DNA from: Lysobacteraceae bacterium
GTDB taxonomy: Bacteria > Pseudomonadota > Gammaproteobacteria > Xanthomonadales > BQJN01
Length of the DNA: 64,000 bases
Assembly (NCBI GenBank): GCA_021604725.1
Contig: BQJN01000001.1
Coordinates: forward strand, 37,184-101,183
Reading direction: 5' to 3'
A model generated the notes under the pieces. That model did not search any database. It was not told where the DNA came from and worked only from the letters and a program-made list of their open reading frames with translations. Below are positions 26,743 to 35,739 of this stretch, piece after piece. The position numbers were made by a program, and so were the translations under genes. Numbering within the stretch: position 1 is the stretch's first letter; every line of letters begins with the position of its first letter.

Positions 26743-28524
26743 TTAATCAAGGCGCGTGTCGGCGGTGAGTCGGAATGCTCTGACCACAGGCCGGTCAAGC
26801 ATTCCCTTGGCTTCCGCCAGTATGCTCCAACCCTGTGGAGTGTGGCTCAGCAACTCCTGACCAAGCGGCGCTGAACTATCCGCGCTAACAAGGACATAGC
26901 CAATGGCCTCCGGTTCGGTGCCAATGTTGGCAGAGTGCATCTGCATTAGCTCGTTAACACGAGCAATCTTCTCAGCGTGCAGCGGTGTCATGATGAAATA
27001 GTTGGCAATCACTGAGCATTCAGTGGCGTAACGTAGCACGTGACCCCAGCCTGGTGTTGCCAAGACGATGCCAGGTTCCTGCTTGCATGCTGCAGACAAG
27101 GCTTGGATGACAGGCAGGGCGGTCAGGTATCGGGCATCCATGCCAGGTTTCGGCGGGTTGGACAAGACCCAGTAACAGGGTACGTAGCAAACAACCAGCA
27201 ATGCCAGCAGATAGACCCGCGCTCGCATCTTCTGAAACACCTGCGAAGCTTGCATGGCGGGGAGAAGAATTAGAAATGGCAAGCCAAAGTAGAACAGTCG
27301 GTATTGGGTAGCAAGCAGTACCAGGCCAAGGCATGCCCACAAAGCGAATGCTCGAAGAGACGGGCGGAATATCAGACACCACAAGGCGAAAGTGAATGCG
27401 ACAGGCCAAAGCCAAAGCAATCCCGAATACAGGGATGTCGCCTGTGCAGGTGGCAGTGCCGTCGAAGCGGTCAAGCCGAACGGGCTTTGTGTTTCAGTCA
27501 CTGCAGTGAGCTGTGGAAAGCTTGCCGAAACAAAGCTCATTCCGTGTGAGAACTCTGTTGCCAACGGCAGCGCTATCAGTGCCATAGCAACCCAAATCAA
27601 CGTCTCTCGCCACTTGCCCATGCGACGTGATGATGCGAATGCGATGGCAACTGCACTGACCGCCGCACTGTGCAGGTGAAACCACGATAGTGTGTGGAAG
27701 TGGTAGGTGGCTTGCATCAAAGCAGAGGTTGGCAACAGCACCAGCAGCTGCGTGAGAAACAGAGAAGCCGCCATAGCCAGGCAGGCACGCTGGTCAAGCT
27801 GACCGCCAAAATACCGTTGTGAAAGCACGTACAAAACCAAAGGCAGTTGAACGATGAACAGCCCATTGTGAAACGCACTTGCCATTCCAGCCAATGCACC
27901 GCAGGTGATGGCAATCCACATGTTCTTTGGCTGTGAGCGCCAGCTCATTACGGCGAGCAATGTTGCCATCCAGAACCAGTGCTCGATGTTGTGATGGTCC
28001 AGCATGCCGGCGCCATGCAGGTTCAGAGTCAACGGTGACAATCCGTAGGCAAGGCAAGCGGTGAGCGCGATCCACCGATCTGCCACCGTTCGCATCGCTA
28101 GCATGGCAAAAGTCAGGCAGTTGACCGCCAGGATCAGCAGAGGAACACTTGCAAGCCATTGCGCTCGGTTGGCGAGGTCGACCACGGATAAGGTCAAGCC
28201 AAGCAAATAATCGTAGGCCCAGGGCCAGGTCAGCCAGGAACCTTCTGGCGCGTGTATTTTGGGGTCGAATTCGTAAAGACTGGATGGGTCGGCAGCGATG
28301 TCGAGAATTCGGGCAGCATGATAGAAGCTGTCGTAGCCCATTGGATGGAAGGCCGACTGGTACAGAGTTGCGGGTAGCCAGCTTAGAGCCAACCATAGCG
28401 CCGGGCTGAAGGCGACAGCGAAGCCAAGGGCGGTAATTGGATAGCGGACGTTGGTGATAACGTGTTGTTGACGTGCGTCTGCTGGTTTAAGGCCGATCCA
28501 CAGCTTTTCCAAGATGTTGAGCAT
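26743..28524 (-). CDS. STT3/PglB-like oligosaccharyltransferase-family membrane protein
   Basis: This polytopic membrane protein has about 593 residues and roughly 11 helices. Two motifs recall STT3/PglB enzymes: GYDSFYHAARI in the first loop (STT3 proteins have SYDPYYH) and LDHHNIEHWFW, like the DHH segment of the second catalytic loop. The WWD signature expected in the C-terminal domain is not present. The matching segment is LATPGWGHVLRYATE, so the acceptor-reading motif is altered. The soluble C-terminal domain is short. It may be a glycosyltransferase of the same fold rather than a sequon-dependent N-glycosylation enzyme. The open frame starts with TTG at 28554; ATG 28524 is preferred. 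It is 36 nt upstream of pilS in the same direction. Confidence 0.65.
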   Translation of the reverse strand: MLNILEKLWIGLKPADARQQHVITNVRYPITALGFAVAFSPALWLALSWLPATLYQSAFHPMGYDSFYHAARILDIAADPSSLYEFDPKIHAPEGSWLTWPWAYDYLLGLTLSVVDLANRAQWLASVPLLILAVNCLTFAMLAMRTVADRWIALTACLAYGLSPLTLNLHGAGMLDHHNIEHWFWMATLLAVMSWRSQPKNMWIAITCGALAGMASAFHNGLFIVQLPLVLYVLSQRYFGGQLDQRACLAMAASLFLTQLLVLLPTSALMQATYHFHTLSWFHLHSAAVSAVAIAFASSRRMGKWRETLIWVAMALIALPLATEFSHGMSFVSASFPQLTAVTETQSPFGLTASTALPPAQATSLYSGLLWLWPVAFTFALWCLIFRPSLRAFALWACLGLVLLATQYRLFYFGLPFLILLPAMQASQVFQKMRARVYLLALLVVCYVPCYWVLSNPPKPGMDARYLTALPVIQALSAACKQEPGIVLATPGWGHVLRYATECSVIANYFIMTPLHAEKIARVNELMQMHSANIGTEPEAIGYVLVSADSSAPLGQELLSHTPQGWSILAEAKGMLDRPVVRAFRLTADTRLD

Positions 28525-28956
28525 CAGTGATTTCAATGGCTGCGCCCATTGCAACTTGTGTCAGCAGCGTTCAGACATGTCCGGTCGTGTGTTACGCGGG
28601 CAAGACACAAGGTTTGAAAGTGCGCTTCGCTCACTCCGCACATGAATGCGCCAGCCTTTTCAAGTTGTTGAAAAAGAAAGGTTTCACTGATCGACCTCAT
28701 TTAGCCGCTGTCCACTTTGGCGACGGTGTCGCCCATCATGTTCGACACTAAGCAAATGCCGAACCACATCGATCTCGGCTGGATGTTCGATATTGTCATT
28801 GTTTAACACTGCGGCTCCATTCCCGGCAGTTTTAGAGTCTTCGCTCGTCTGTTGCAGACAGTAGATGTAAGGTTTGTTGCCGTCAAATGGTTGGCAAGAG
28901 GCGGCGCATCAAGCACAATACCGCGGCCGTTCGAGCTATGACTTCTTGAGGAAACC
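28525..28956 (+). other. Intergenic region between divergent STT3-like gene and sucC
   Basis: About 430 nt without a convincing gene. A 74-codon open frame (28527-28751) has no family resemblance and no clear ribosome binding site. The region must contain the sucCD promoter. I see no strong consensus match and no obvious repeat. Confidence 0.45.
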
Positions 28957-30120
28957 ATGAACTTTCACGAGTACCAGGCAAAAGACCTGTTTGCTGCATA
29001 TTCAATCTCCGTGCCCAAGGGCAAGGTGGCCGACTCTGTCGATGGCGCGGTGGAAGCCGCCAAAGCCGTTGGCGGAAATCAATGGGTGGTCAAGGCGCAG
29101 GTGCATGCCGGCGGTCGGGGCAAGGCGGGCGGCGTCAAGCTGGTCAGCGATCTTGAAGCCCTGAAAGAAGAAACCCGCAAAATGCTGGGTATGAAGATCA
29201 CCACCTATCAAACGGGTGGCCTGGCGCTTCCAGTCAACAAGGTGTTGATCGCAGAAGCGACGGACATAGCACACGAACTTTATTTGAGCGTGTTAACTGA
29301 TCGCGCCAATCGATGCATCACCTTCATGGGCTCTGCCGCCGGTGGCGTTGACATTGAACAGGTGGCAGAAGATTCACCTGATCAGATTCATACCGTACAT
29401 GTTGATAACACGGCCGGCCTGCAGCCGTTTCAGTGTCGCCAAATCGGTTTTGCCATGGGCTTGACCAGCAAACAAGTTGGCCAACTCACCAAGATCATGA
29501 TGGGGCTGTATCGCTTGTTCGTCGACAAGGACCTCAGCCTGGTCGAAGTCAACCCATTGATCATCACCAAGAGCGGCGACCTGATGGCGCTGGATGCCAA
29601 GATCAACGCTGACGAGAATGCCTTGTTCCGTCATGCCGACCTGGCTGAGATGCGCGATGAGTCGCAGGAAGACCCGACCGAGGCTGAAGCCAGTCGCTTC
29701 GGACTCAACTACGTCACACTGGACGGCAATATCGCTTGTATGGTCAACGGCGCTGGATTGGCAATGGCGACCATGGATGTGGTCAAGCTCAACGGCGGCG
29801 AACCGGCCAACTTCCTGGACGTCGGTGGCGGTACCACCGCTGATCGGGTTGCTGAAGCGTTCAAAATCATCCTCAAGAGCGACACCGTTGAGGCCATCCT
29901 GGTCAACATCTTTGGTGGCATCGTTCGCTGTGATCTGATCGCAGAGGGCATTATCGCCGCGGTCAAAGAGGTTGGCATTGAGGTGCCTGTGGTCGTTCGT
30001 TTAGAAGGAACCAACGTTGAAGCCGGTCGCGCATTGCTGGCCGACTCGGGGCTGGCAATTATTGCCGCCGAAGATTTGAATGATGCCGCCAAGAAGGCGG
30101 TGGCTGCAGCAGCGGCTTAA
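28957..30120 (+). CDS. sucC: Succinyl-CoA synthetase beta subunit
   Basis: SucC carries the nucleotide-binding ATP-grasp domain and half of the active site of the TCA-cycle enzyme that makes succinate and ATP/GTP from succinyl-CoA. The 387-residue protein matches the family from [17 protein letters not shown] onward. It has [13 protein letters not shown] in the ATP-grasp part and [18 protein letters not shown] and [16 protein letters not shown] in the CoA-ligase part. A GAGGA site lies before the ATG. sucD follows 12 nt later. No other TCA gene is adjacent, unlike E. coli where sucCD follows sucAB. Confidence 0.98.
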   Translation: MNFHEYQAKDLFAAYSISVPKGKVADSVDGAVEAAKAVGGNQWVVKAQVHAGGRGKAGGVKLVSDLEALKEETRKMLGMKITTYQTGGLALPVNKVLIAEATDIAHELYLSVLTDRANRCITFMGSAAGGVDIEQVAEDSPDQIHTVHVDNTAGLQPFQCRQIGFAMGLTSKQVGQLTKIMMGLYRLFVDKDLSLVEVNPLIITKSGDLMALDAKINADENALFRHADLAEMRDESQEDPTEAEASRFGLNYVTLDGNIACMVNGAGLAMATMDVVKLNGGEPANFLDVGGGTTADRVAEAFKIILKSDTVEAILVNIFGGIVRCDLIAEGIIAAVKEVGIEVPVVVRLEGTNVEAGRALLADSGLAIIAAEDLNDAAKKAVAAAAA

Positions 30121-30132
30121 GAGGAAGCAGTC

Positions 30133-31005
30133 ATGAGTGTATTGGTCAACAAGAAAACCAAAGTCATCTGTCAGGGCTTTACCGGTCGTCAAGGTACGTT
30201 CCACTCTGAACAGGCCTTGGATTACGGTACCCGCCTGGTTGGCGGTGTGACTCCGGGCAAAGGCGGTAGTGAGCATCTGGGACTGCCGGTTTACAACACC
30301 GTGTTGGATGCAGTCGACGATACCGGCGCAGAAGCATCGGTTATTTATGTGCCGCCACCATTTGCCGCCGATGCCATCCTGGAAGCGGCTGACGCTGGTA
30401 TTGAAGTCATCGTATGCATTACCGAAGGCATTCCGGTGCAGGACATGATGAAGGTCAAGGCCGTTCTGTCGTCGATGGAAGACGTCTATCTGATTGGTCC
30501 GAACTGTCCGGGGATCATCACACCGGGCGAGTGCAAGATCGGCATCATGCCAGGTGCCATTCACTCGCCAGGTCGAGTTGGTATCGTTTCGCGATCAGGT
30601 ACGCTGACCTACGAGGCGGTGTTTCAAACCACCAACGCGGGCCTGGGACAGAGCACCTGTATTGGCATCGGTGGTGATCCGATTCAGGGCATGAACTTCA
30701 TCGATTGCCTGCGCCTGTTCCAGGCTGATGACGCCACAGACGGCATCATCATGGTGGGTGAGATTGGCGGTTCAGCTGAGGAAGAGGCGGCCGAATTCAT
30801 TGAGTCCGAAGTGACCAAGCCAGTGGTTGCCTATGTTGCAGGTGTAACGGCACCTCCGGGCAAACGCATGGGCCATGCCGGTGCCATTATTGCCGGTGGC
30901 AAGGGTACAGCGGATGCCAAGTACGAAGCTCTGGAAGCGGCTGGTGCAACCACCGTTCGCTCGCCGGCTGACTTGGGAACGGCCTTGTCCAAGAAGCTCG
31001 CTTGA
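30133..31005 (+). CDS. sucD: Succinyl-CoA synthetase alpha subunit
   Basis: SucD binds CoA in its N-terminal Rossmann domain and carries the active-site phosphohistidine. The 290-residue protein shows [17 protein letters not shown] and GGVTPGKGG in the CoA-binding part, then [17 protein letters not shown]. The phosphohistidine is in [15 protein letters not shown] near residue 247. Length and motifs are normal. GAGGAAG precedes the ATG. It forms an operon with sucC, and nadE follows 20-26 nt downstream. Confidence 0.98.
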   Translation: MSVLVNKKTKVICQGFTGRQGTFHSEQALDYGTRLVGGVTPGKGGSEHLGLPVYNTVLDAVDDTGAEASVIYVPPPFAADAILEAADAGIEVIVCITEGIPVQDMMKVKAVLSSMEDVYLIGPNCPGIITPGECKIGIMPGAIHSPGRVGIVSRSGTLTYEAVFQTTNAGLGQSTCIGIGGDPIQGMNFIDCLRLFQADDATDGIIMVGEIGGSAEEEAAEFIESEVTKPVVAYVAGVTAPPGKRMGHAGAIIAGGKGTADAKYEALEAAGATTVRSPADLGTALSKKLA

Positions 31006-31031
31006 GCCTCTAGCAGAACGCAGAGGTGTCA

Positions 31032-32645
31032 TTGCGGGTAGCCCTGGCGCAGGCCGACTTCCTGGTCGGCGCGCTTGATGCCAACACCGAACGTGTCATC
31101 GAGATGCTGGTCGCCGCGCGTGACCAGCATCAAGCCGATGTGATCGTGTTTCCTGAACTTGCACTCAGCGGCTACCCACCCGAAGACTTGCTATTGCGAC
31201 CGTCGTTTATCCCGGCGGTTATGGCGTGCCTTGAGCGTGTCATGGCGCAGGTACAGGGCATTGACGTGGTCATTGGCCACCCAAGCCTCGAAGCGGGTCG
31301 GCGCTACAACTCCGTCAGCTGGTTACGCCAAGGCCAACGCCTTGGCGTGTATCACAAGCACTTGCTTCCCAATTACGCTGTTTTTGATGAAAAGCGGTAC
31401 TTCGAGCCTGGTCAGGGCGCGCTGATTGTCGACTGCAAAGGCGTCAAATGTGGCGTTCTGATCTGCGAAGACAGCTGGCAGGCCGAACCTGCACAAGCGG
31501 CTGCACGCGCCGGTGCCGAGTTGCTAATCGTTCCCAACGCATCTCCGTTCCACGTTGACAAGGGTGCGCAACGTCACCGAACAATAACCGCTCGAGCGCG
31601 TGAGTCTGGCTGCGGCGTGGCCTACGTCAACCTGGTTGGCGGGCAAGACGAGTTGGTTTTCGATGGGCGGTCGTTTTTAGTCGATGCCAACGGCCAGGCA
31701 ACGCCTGTAGCACGCGCTTTTGACTGCTCCTTGCTGGTGGCAGACTTTCAGCCGTCAGACAGGTCCTGGCTGGTCTGCCAATGGCCAGTCGAGAGTGACG
31801 ACGAAAATGGCCTGGTTTACCGCGCGCTGGTATGCGCAACCAGAGACTATGTGCACAACAATGGTTTTTCCTCCATCATTCTCGGCCTTTCGGGCGGTAT
31901 CGACTCGGCGTTGACCTTGGCAGTAGCTGTTGATGCCTTTGGCGCATCCAATTGCACGGCAGTCATGTTGCCCTCCAAGTTCACTTCAGAGTTGAGTTTG
32001 CGGCTGGCCAGGCAGCAGTGCCAAATCAGTGGTGTTGAGCTAATTGACATGCCGATTGAGTCCTCGGTTCAGGCCTTGTTGAGTGCCTTGCAACCGCAGT
32101 TCGAGGGCTTAGACGAGGATCTAACGGAAGAAAATGTGCAAGCGCGCTGCCGCGGTTTGCTGTTAATGGCTTTATCCAACAAGTTCGGACACTTGCTGCT
32201 GACGACCGGTAACAAGAGTGAATACGCGGTCGGTTATGCGACCATCTATGGCGACATGTGCGGTGCCTACGCGCCGCTTAAAGACTGCGTAAAGACTCGG
32301 GTCTACGCCTTGGCCGAACACCGCAACCTCAACGCAGTGATCATTCCTGAGCAGGTCATCTCCAGGCCGCCCTCAGCTGAACTTCGGCACGACCAGACCG
32401 ACCAGGACAGTCTGCCACCTTATGAGGTTCTGGATGAGATCATTCGGCGCTACGTGGAACAGGACCAAAGTGTCGAACAATTGGTGAACGCTGGATTTGA
32501 TCGTGCCGAGGTTGCTCGGATCGTTCGCTTGATTCACATCAATGAGTACAAGCGACGGCAGTCTGCACCTGGTGCGCGAATTACGCCCCGCGGATTTGGA
32601 CGAGATCGTCGCTACCCTATGACCTCAGGTTGGCGTCACGCCTAA
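31032..32645 (+). CDS. nadE: Glutamine-dependent NAD+ synthetase
   Basis: This enzyme amidates nicotinic acid adenine dinucleotide to NAD+ using glutamine as ammonia source. The N-terminal nitrilase-type glutaminase domain shows the catalytic triad regions FPELALSGYPPEDLLL (Glu), YHKHLLPNY (Lys) and GVLICEDSW (Cys). The C-terminal synthetase domain has the pyrophosphatase loop LGLSGGIDSALT and TTGNKSEYAVGYATIYGDM. A GTG at 31026 is open, but GAGG at 31023-31026 is best placed for the TTG at 31032. It follows sucCD closely in the same direction and may be co-transcribed. Confidence 0.96.
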   Translation: MRVALAQADFLVGALDANTERVIEMLVAARDQHQADVIVFPELALSGYPPEDLLLRPSFIPAVMACLERVMAQVQGIDVVIGHPSLEAGRRYNSVSWLRQGQRLGVYHKHLLPNYAVFDEKRYFEPGQGALIVDCKGVKCGVLICEDSWQAEPAQAAARAGAELLIVPNASPFHVDKGAQRHRTITARARESGCGVAYVNLVGGQDELVFDGRSFLVDANGQATPVARAFDCSLLVADFQPSDRSWLVCQWPVESDDENGLVYRALVCATRDYVHNNGFSSIILGLSGGIDSALTLAVAVDAFGASNCTAVMLPSKFTSELSLRLARQQCQISGVELIDMPIESSVQALLSALQPQFEGLDEDLTEENVQARCRGLLLMALSNKFGHLLLTTGNKSEYAVGYATIYGDMCGAYAPLKDCVKTRVYALAEHRNLNAVIIPEQVISRPPSAELRHDQTDQDSLPPYEVLDEIIRRYVEQDQSVEQLVNAGFDRAEVARIVRLIHINEYKRRQSAPGARITPRGFGRDRRYPMTSGWRHA

Positions 32646-32669
32646 TAGGCGGCTCAGCAGCCTTTATTG

Positions 32670-33011
32670 CTACCGTGATTCGCCGGTGGTGCGCATGGAC
32701 ATCAGCGCGTAGTACTGAAGTTCCGCTTCCAGATAGTATTGATTGCGGTAAGCCAGCAACGGTTCACTGGCCTTAAGTTGGCTAATCCGCTCCGGGTGCA
32801 CCTCGCCCTGCGCATCGATGATTCCCTTGTTGGTCAACTGTTGCACAAGATAGGCGCTATCCTCGGGCAGCAAGCCGTCCATTTGAGCGGGGTGAAACGG
32901 CAGCATTTCTGACTGCGCGACTGGCGGCGGTCGCAGCCAGAAGTACGCGCCAGCACCGGCGATCGTCAAGCCCAATGTTGTCAATAGCGAACGGCGTCGT
33001 CGATCGGTCAT
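32670..33011 (-). CDS. Small Tat-signal protein, probable partner of GMC oxidoreductase
   Basis: This 113-residue protein starts with an arginine-rich stretch (TDRRRRSLLTTLGL) and a hydrophobic helix, like a twin-arginine export signal or anchor. The rest is soluble, mostly helical and lacks cysteines. Its ATG overlaps the stop of the upstream GMC oxidoreductase gene by 4 nt (ATGA), so the two are translationally coupled. Gluconate- and fructose-type dehydrogenases often have a small Tat-exported subunit that escorts the FAD subunit. I infer that role here from size, signal and position, with no clear sequence match. Confidence 0.65.
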   Translation of the reverse strand: MTDRRRRSLLTTLGLTIAGAGAYFWLRPPPVAQSEMLPFHPAQMDGLLPEDSAYLVQQLTNKGIIDAQGEVHPERISQLKASEPLLAYRNQYYLEAELQYYALMSMRTTGESR

Positions 33012-34354
33012 TTGACGCCTCCTGCGACGTGTTGCAAATGTTCGGCTAGTCGGTATGACAAGGCCACAATCGTCAAAGTGGGGTTGGCCGCGCCGCCCGC
33101 TGGAAAAGTCGATGACCCGGAAACATAAAGATTCTCAAGGCCATGCACCTTGCCGTTTTCATTGACCACGGAGTTCGCGCTGCTCGCTCCCATCCGGGTG
33201 GTGCCGATGTAATGCCCTCCGCCGGTCAGGTGGCCGGCAAAATGGACGGTGCCGCGACCCAGGCCCGAACGTAACAATTGTCTCGAAAAATGATCCCAAT
33301 GTCGGGATAGCTCTTCCGCTTTGGGAAACTCGAAATGAATTGCCCCACGTTGCTGTCCCAGGCTATCCCTTTTGTCTGAGAGTGAGAGCTGATTGCTGGC
33401 GACGCTGGGCATTTCCGCTCGAAAAATCGCATGTGACCGGTAACAGCGCTGACGCTCGCCAAGCAGCGAAAGTTCTACCAGGTTATTGGTATCGAAACTG
33501 ATCGCGAAACTAAGCAAGTCATGCTCCAACGCGTATTGGTCTGTGGTCTGAATCGCATGGACAACCTTGTTGTCTGGCGTTTGCGGGAAGTTTGCTATGA
33601 CCTCGTCAATCACCGATTGGGTGAGGTCGATGACGCCGGCACCGTACACATGGGGGTGCTCCATGAACCCTTCGCCCAATGCGGGAAGGGTCGGTTTGAG
33701 GCCAGAAAGCAACAGCAGTCGGGAATTGCCAAGTCCTCCGCACGCCAACACGAAGTGTTGAGCAGAAAGTGTTGAGGTTTGGCTCGGGTCAAGAGAGTGA
33801 ACCAGCTCAGCATGGGTGACCTGATGGTCGCCAGACGCCAACTCACGGCAGGTCCAGTTTGTCAGCAACTCTATGCTCGGTGCTTGTTTGACCGCATCGA
33901 GGTAGGTCTCAGCTACTCGCACCTTGCTGAGGTGGTACGGGCGATACTGAAATGATTCATTGATCGCCACAGGCGAAGCCAGCAGGCTCTCAGGCAAGTC
34001 AAGAAAACGAAGCGCCGCGGGGTAATGGCGTGCCAGTTCCTCGAAACTGATTGGCCACTCTCCGGCGATAAAAGCGCGACGTTCCAGAGTGGTGCAGTAG
34101 CCTTCCCAAACAGCGGTGGTCCCACCGAACCCCCGAATGGCGTGGGTGGGGTAGTAGGCGGCGGCGAGGTCACCGGTGGCTACCAGGGTCGACAAGTCTA
34201 TTGACCCCGATGCCGGTTCAGCACCGCCGCTTTCAACCAGAGCAATGCGTGCAGATGGCAATCGTTCGGCGAGGTCTAGTGCGAGACTGACGCCAGCTGG
34301 CCCGCTGCCGATGACTGCGAAGTCGTACCGTTCTTTGGAGGGCTTTTCGACCAA
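33008..34354 (-). CDS. GMC-family FAD oxidoreductase
   Basis: This 448-residue flavoprotein has an N-terminal dinucleotide-binding motif (DFAVIGSGPAGVSLALDLAE). It has a FGGTTAVWEGYC region and a C-terminal GMC domain with GGGHYIGTTRMG and VSGSSTFPAGGAANPTLTI, where the catalytic His/Asn are expected. It resembles the large subunit of gluconate 2-dehydrogenase or fructose dehydrogenase type enzymes. The substrate is unknown. It has no signal peptide; export, if any, would depend on the small Tat protein encoded downstream. No cytochrome subunit gene is adjacent, so the electron acceptor is unclear. Confidence 0.85.
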   Translation of the reverse strand: MVEKPSKERYDFAVIGSGPAGVSLALDLAERLPSARIALVESGGAEPASGSIDLSTLVATGDLAAAYYPTHAIRGFGGTTAVWEGYCTTLERRAFIAGEWPISFEELARHYPAALRFLDLPESLLASPVAINESFQYRPYHLSKVRVAETYLDAVKQAPSIELLTNWTCRELASGDHQVTHAELVHSLDPSQTSTLSAQHFVLACGGLGNSRLLLLSGLKPTLPALGEGFMEHPHVYGAGVIDLTQSVIDEVIANFPQTPDNKVVHAIQTTDQYALEHDLLSFAISFDTNNLVELSLLGERQRCYRSHAIFRAEMPSVASNQLSLSDKRDSLGQQRGAIHFEFPKAEELSRHWDHFSRQLLRSGLGRGTVHFAGHLTGGGHYIGTTRMGASSANSVVNENGKVHGLENLYVSGSSTFPAGGAANPTLTIVALSYRLAEHLQHVAGGVK

Positions 34355-34712
34355 GACATTTACTCGACGACCAAAGTTCGGACAATGCTACCACCGCCCA
34401 GGAAATTTTGGGCATCGCGTAGTCGGTATGTGGTTTTCATTCGCGGCTATGCCTGCCCCTCATTTGATGGCTTAGGCAGAAGCTGTTTTCTTTAGCAATA
34501 TGAGGCTGTCGCGAAACTACAGCCTCGCGCGATAAATGGATGTGCCACCCATTTCGATGAGCGCCAAGCCATTGAAATGCAAGGAACCGATAACCGCGAT
34601 TCTCGGATCCGCGGATGGGTCGGCATTTTCAAGCTATTGAAAATGAAGAACTTTCCACGCCTCTGGAAGTTCGTGTCCGCGTTAGCCACGGTTGGCTAAT
34701 CGTCGACGACCT
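34355..34712 (+). other. Intergenic region with several hairpins
   Basis: About 360 nt between the GMC gene start and the bamD stop. It holds a hairpin at 34502-34526 (GAGGCTGT with ACAGCCTC). A longer stem lies around 34598-34613 (centred on CGCGATTCTCGGATCCGCGG). Its right end holds the dispersed repeat at 34672-34715. No gene is visible. Confidence 0.55.
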
Positions 34713-34715
34713 CTA
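34672..34715 (-). repeat. Dispersed 44-nt hairpin repeat, copy A
   Basis: On the minus strand this element begins with the TAG stop of bamD and contains the stem TTAGCCA-ACCG-TGGCTAA. The same 44 nt recur at 61204-61247 with 40 of 44 identical positions, again beginning at a TAG stop codon. Three of the four differences are in the loop, and the stem is kept. It may act as a terminator or an mRNA 3'-end stabiliser. Confidence 0.8.
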
Positions 34716-35570
34716 GCTGGATTCGCTGCTGTCGTCGTCATCACCGAATGGCCAAAGGTCGATGCCATCAGGCCACAGGCGTTCCATGAAACCTTCATCC
34801 TCTGGCAGCTCGACACCTTGCACGAACGGGTGTTCCGGGAAGTTCAATTTCAACACTCGCAATGAGTCATCGGCGGGCTGTGAAAGGTCCAATGCGCGAT
34901 AGCACTTGACCATCATGACCAGAGCCGATGCCACCTCAGGTGTTTCTGGATAGTGCTCAACGATGAACTTCGCCCGGTTGGCCGAGGCGACATATGCGCT
35001 GCGCCGGAAATAGTAGTTGGCGACTGCCAGCTCATGCTGCGCCAGTTGGTTGCGCAAATGCACCATACGCTTGCGCGCATCTTCCTCGTACCGACTTTCC
35101 GGGTACTCGCGCAACAGTTCCGCGAACTCCAGGAAGGCCTCGCGGGCAAACTCCAGGTCGCGATCCGACTTTTCCTGGTCGATGAATCGATCAAGCAGGC
35201 TGGCGTTGCGAGAAAAATTAACCAGGCCTTTAAGGTAGTGGGCGTAGTCAATGTTCGGGTGCGTTGGGTAGGTCTTGATGAACCGGTTGAGCGTTGTGAT
35301 CGCCAGATCTGGTTCGGCATTTTTGAAGTAGGAGTAAGCCAGTTCAAGATGCGCCTGCTCGGTATGGCGACCAAACGGGTACTTGTTCAGCAGGTTTTTG
35401 TAATAACTGATCGCCAGCTGATAGTTGTTCAGTTCCATCGCGTGCTTGGCAGACTGATAAATCTCCTGCGCGCTGCGATGGTCTTCTTTTTTCTTCTTGT
35501 CAGACGCGCAAGCGCCCAGCATCAAGGCGACACACAGGATGACGAGAAATCGGGTCAATGTTGAATGCAT
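34713..35570 (-). CDS. bamD: Outer membrane assembly lipoprotein BamD
   Basis: BamD is an essential lipoprotein of the beta-barrel assembly (BAM) complex on the inner face of the outer membrane. The 285-residue protein has a lipoprotein signal ending in the lipobox LGAC (Cys at about residue 21). Then come five TPR-like helical pairs, including AISYYKNLLNKYPFGRHTEQAHLELAYSYFK-type sequence. The C-terminus is acidic. The frame opens at 35627, but the ATG at 35570 gives a proper signal peptide. It is divergent from rluD, a common arrangement in gammaproteobacteria. Confidence 0.95.
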   Translation of the reverse strand: MHSTLTRFLVILCVALMLGACASDKKKKEDHRSAQEIYQSAKHAMELNNYQLAISYYKNLLNKYPFGRHTEQAHLELAYSYFKNAEPDLAITTLNRFIKTYPTHPNIDYAHYLKGLVNFSRNASLLDRFIDQEKSDRDLEFAREAFLEFAELLREYPESRYEEDARKRMVHLRNQLAQHELAVANYYFRRSAYVASANRAKFIVEHYPETPEVASALVMMVKCYRALDLSQPADDSLRVLKLNFPEHPFVQGVELPEDEGFMERLWPDGIDLWPFGDDDDSSESS

Positions 35571-35739
35571 GCATCTATACGGAAAAATTGGAACGCGGAT
35601 AATAGCGGACCGCACCGCTGTCACCAAGTGACTACAGTCAATTGATCATGTGTTCGCTGGCGTTCAGTGCGTTATGCTTCGACACAATTCGTGGAATCGG
35701 GGACCGTCCACGCCGATTTCATCAAACATAGGCACAGGA

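Noticed and set aside
28527-28751. 74-codon open frame upstream of sucC
   Set aside because: It overlaps the start of the STT3-like gene on the other strand, with no homology I recognise and no clear ribosome binding site.
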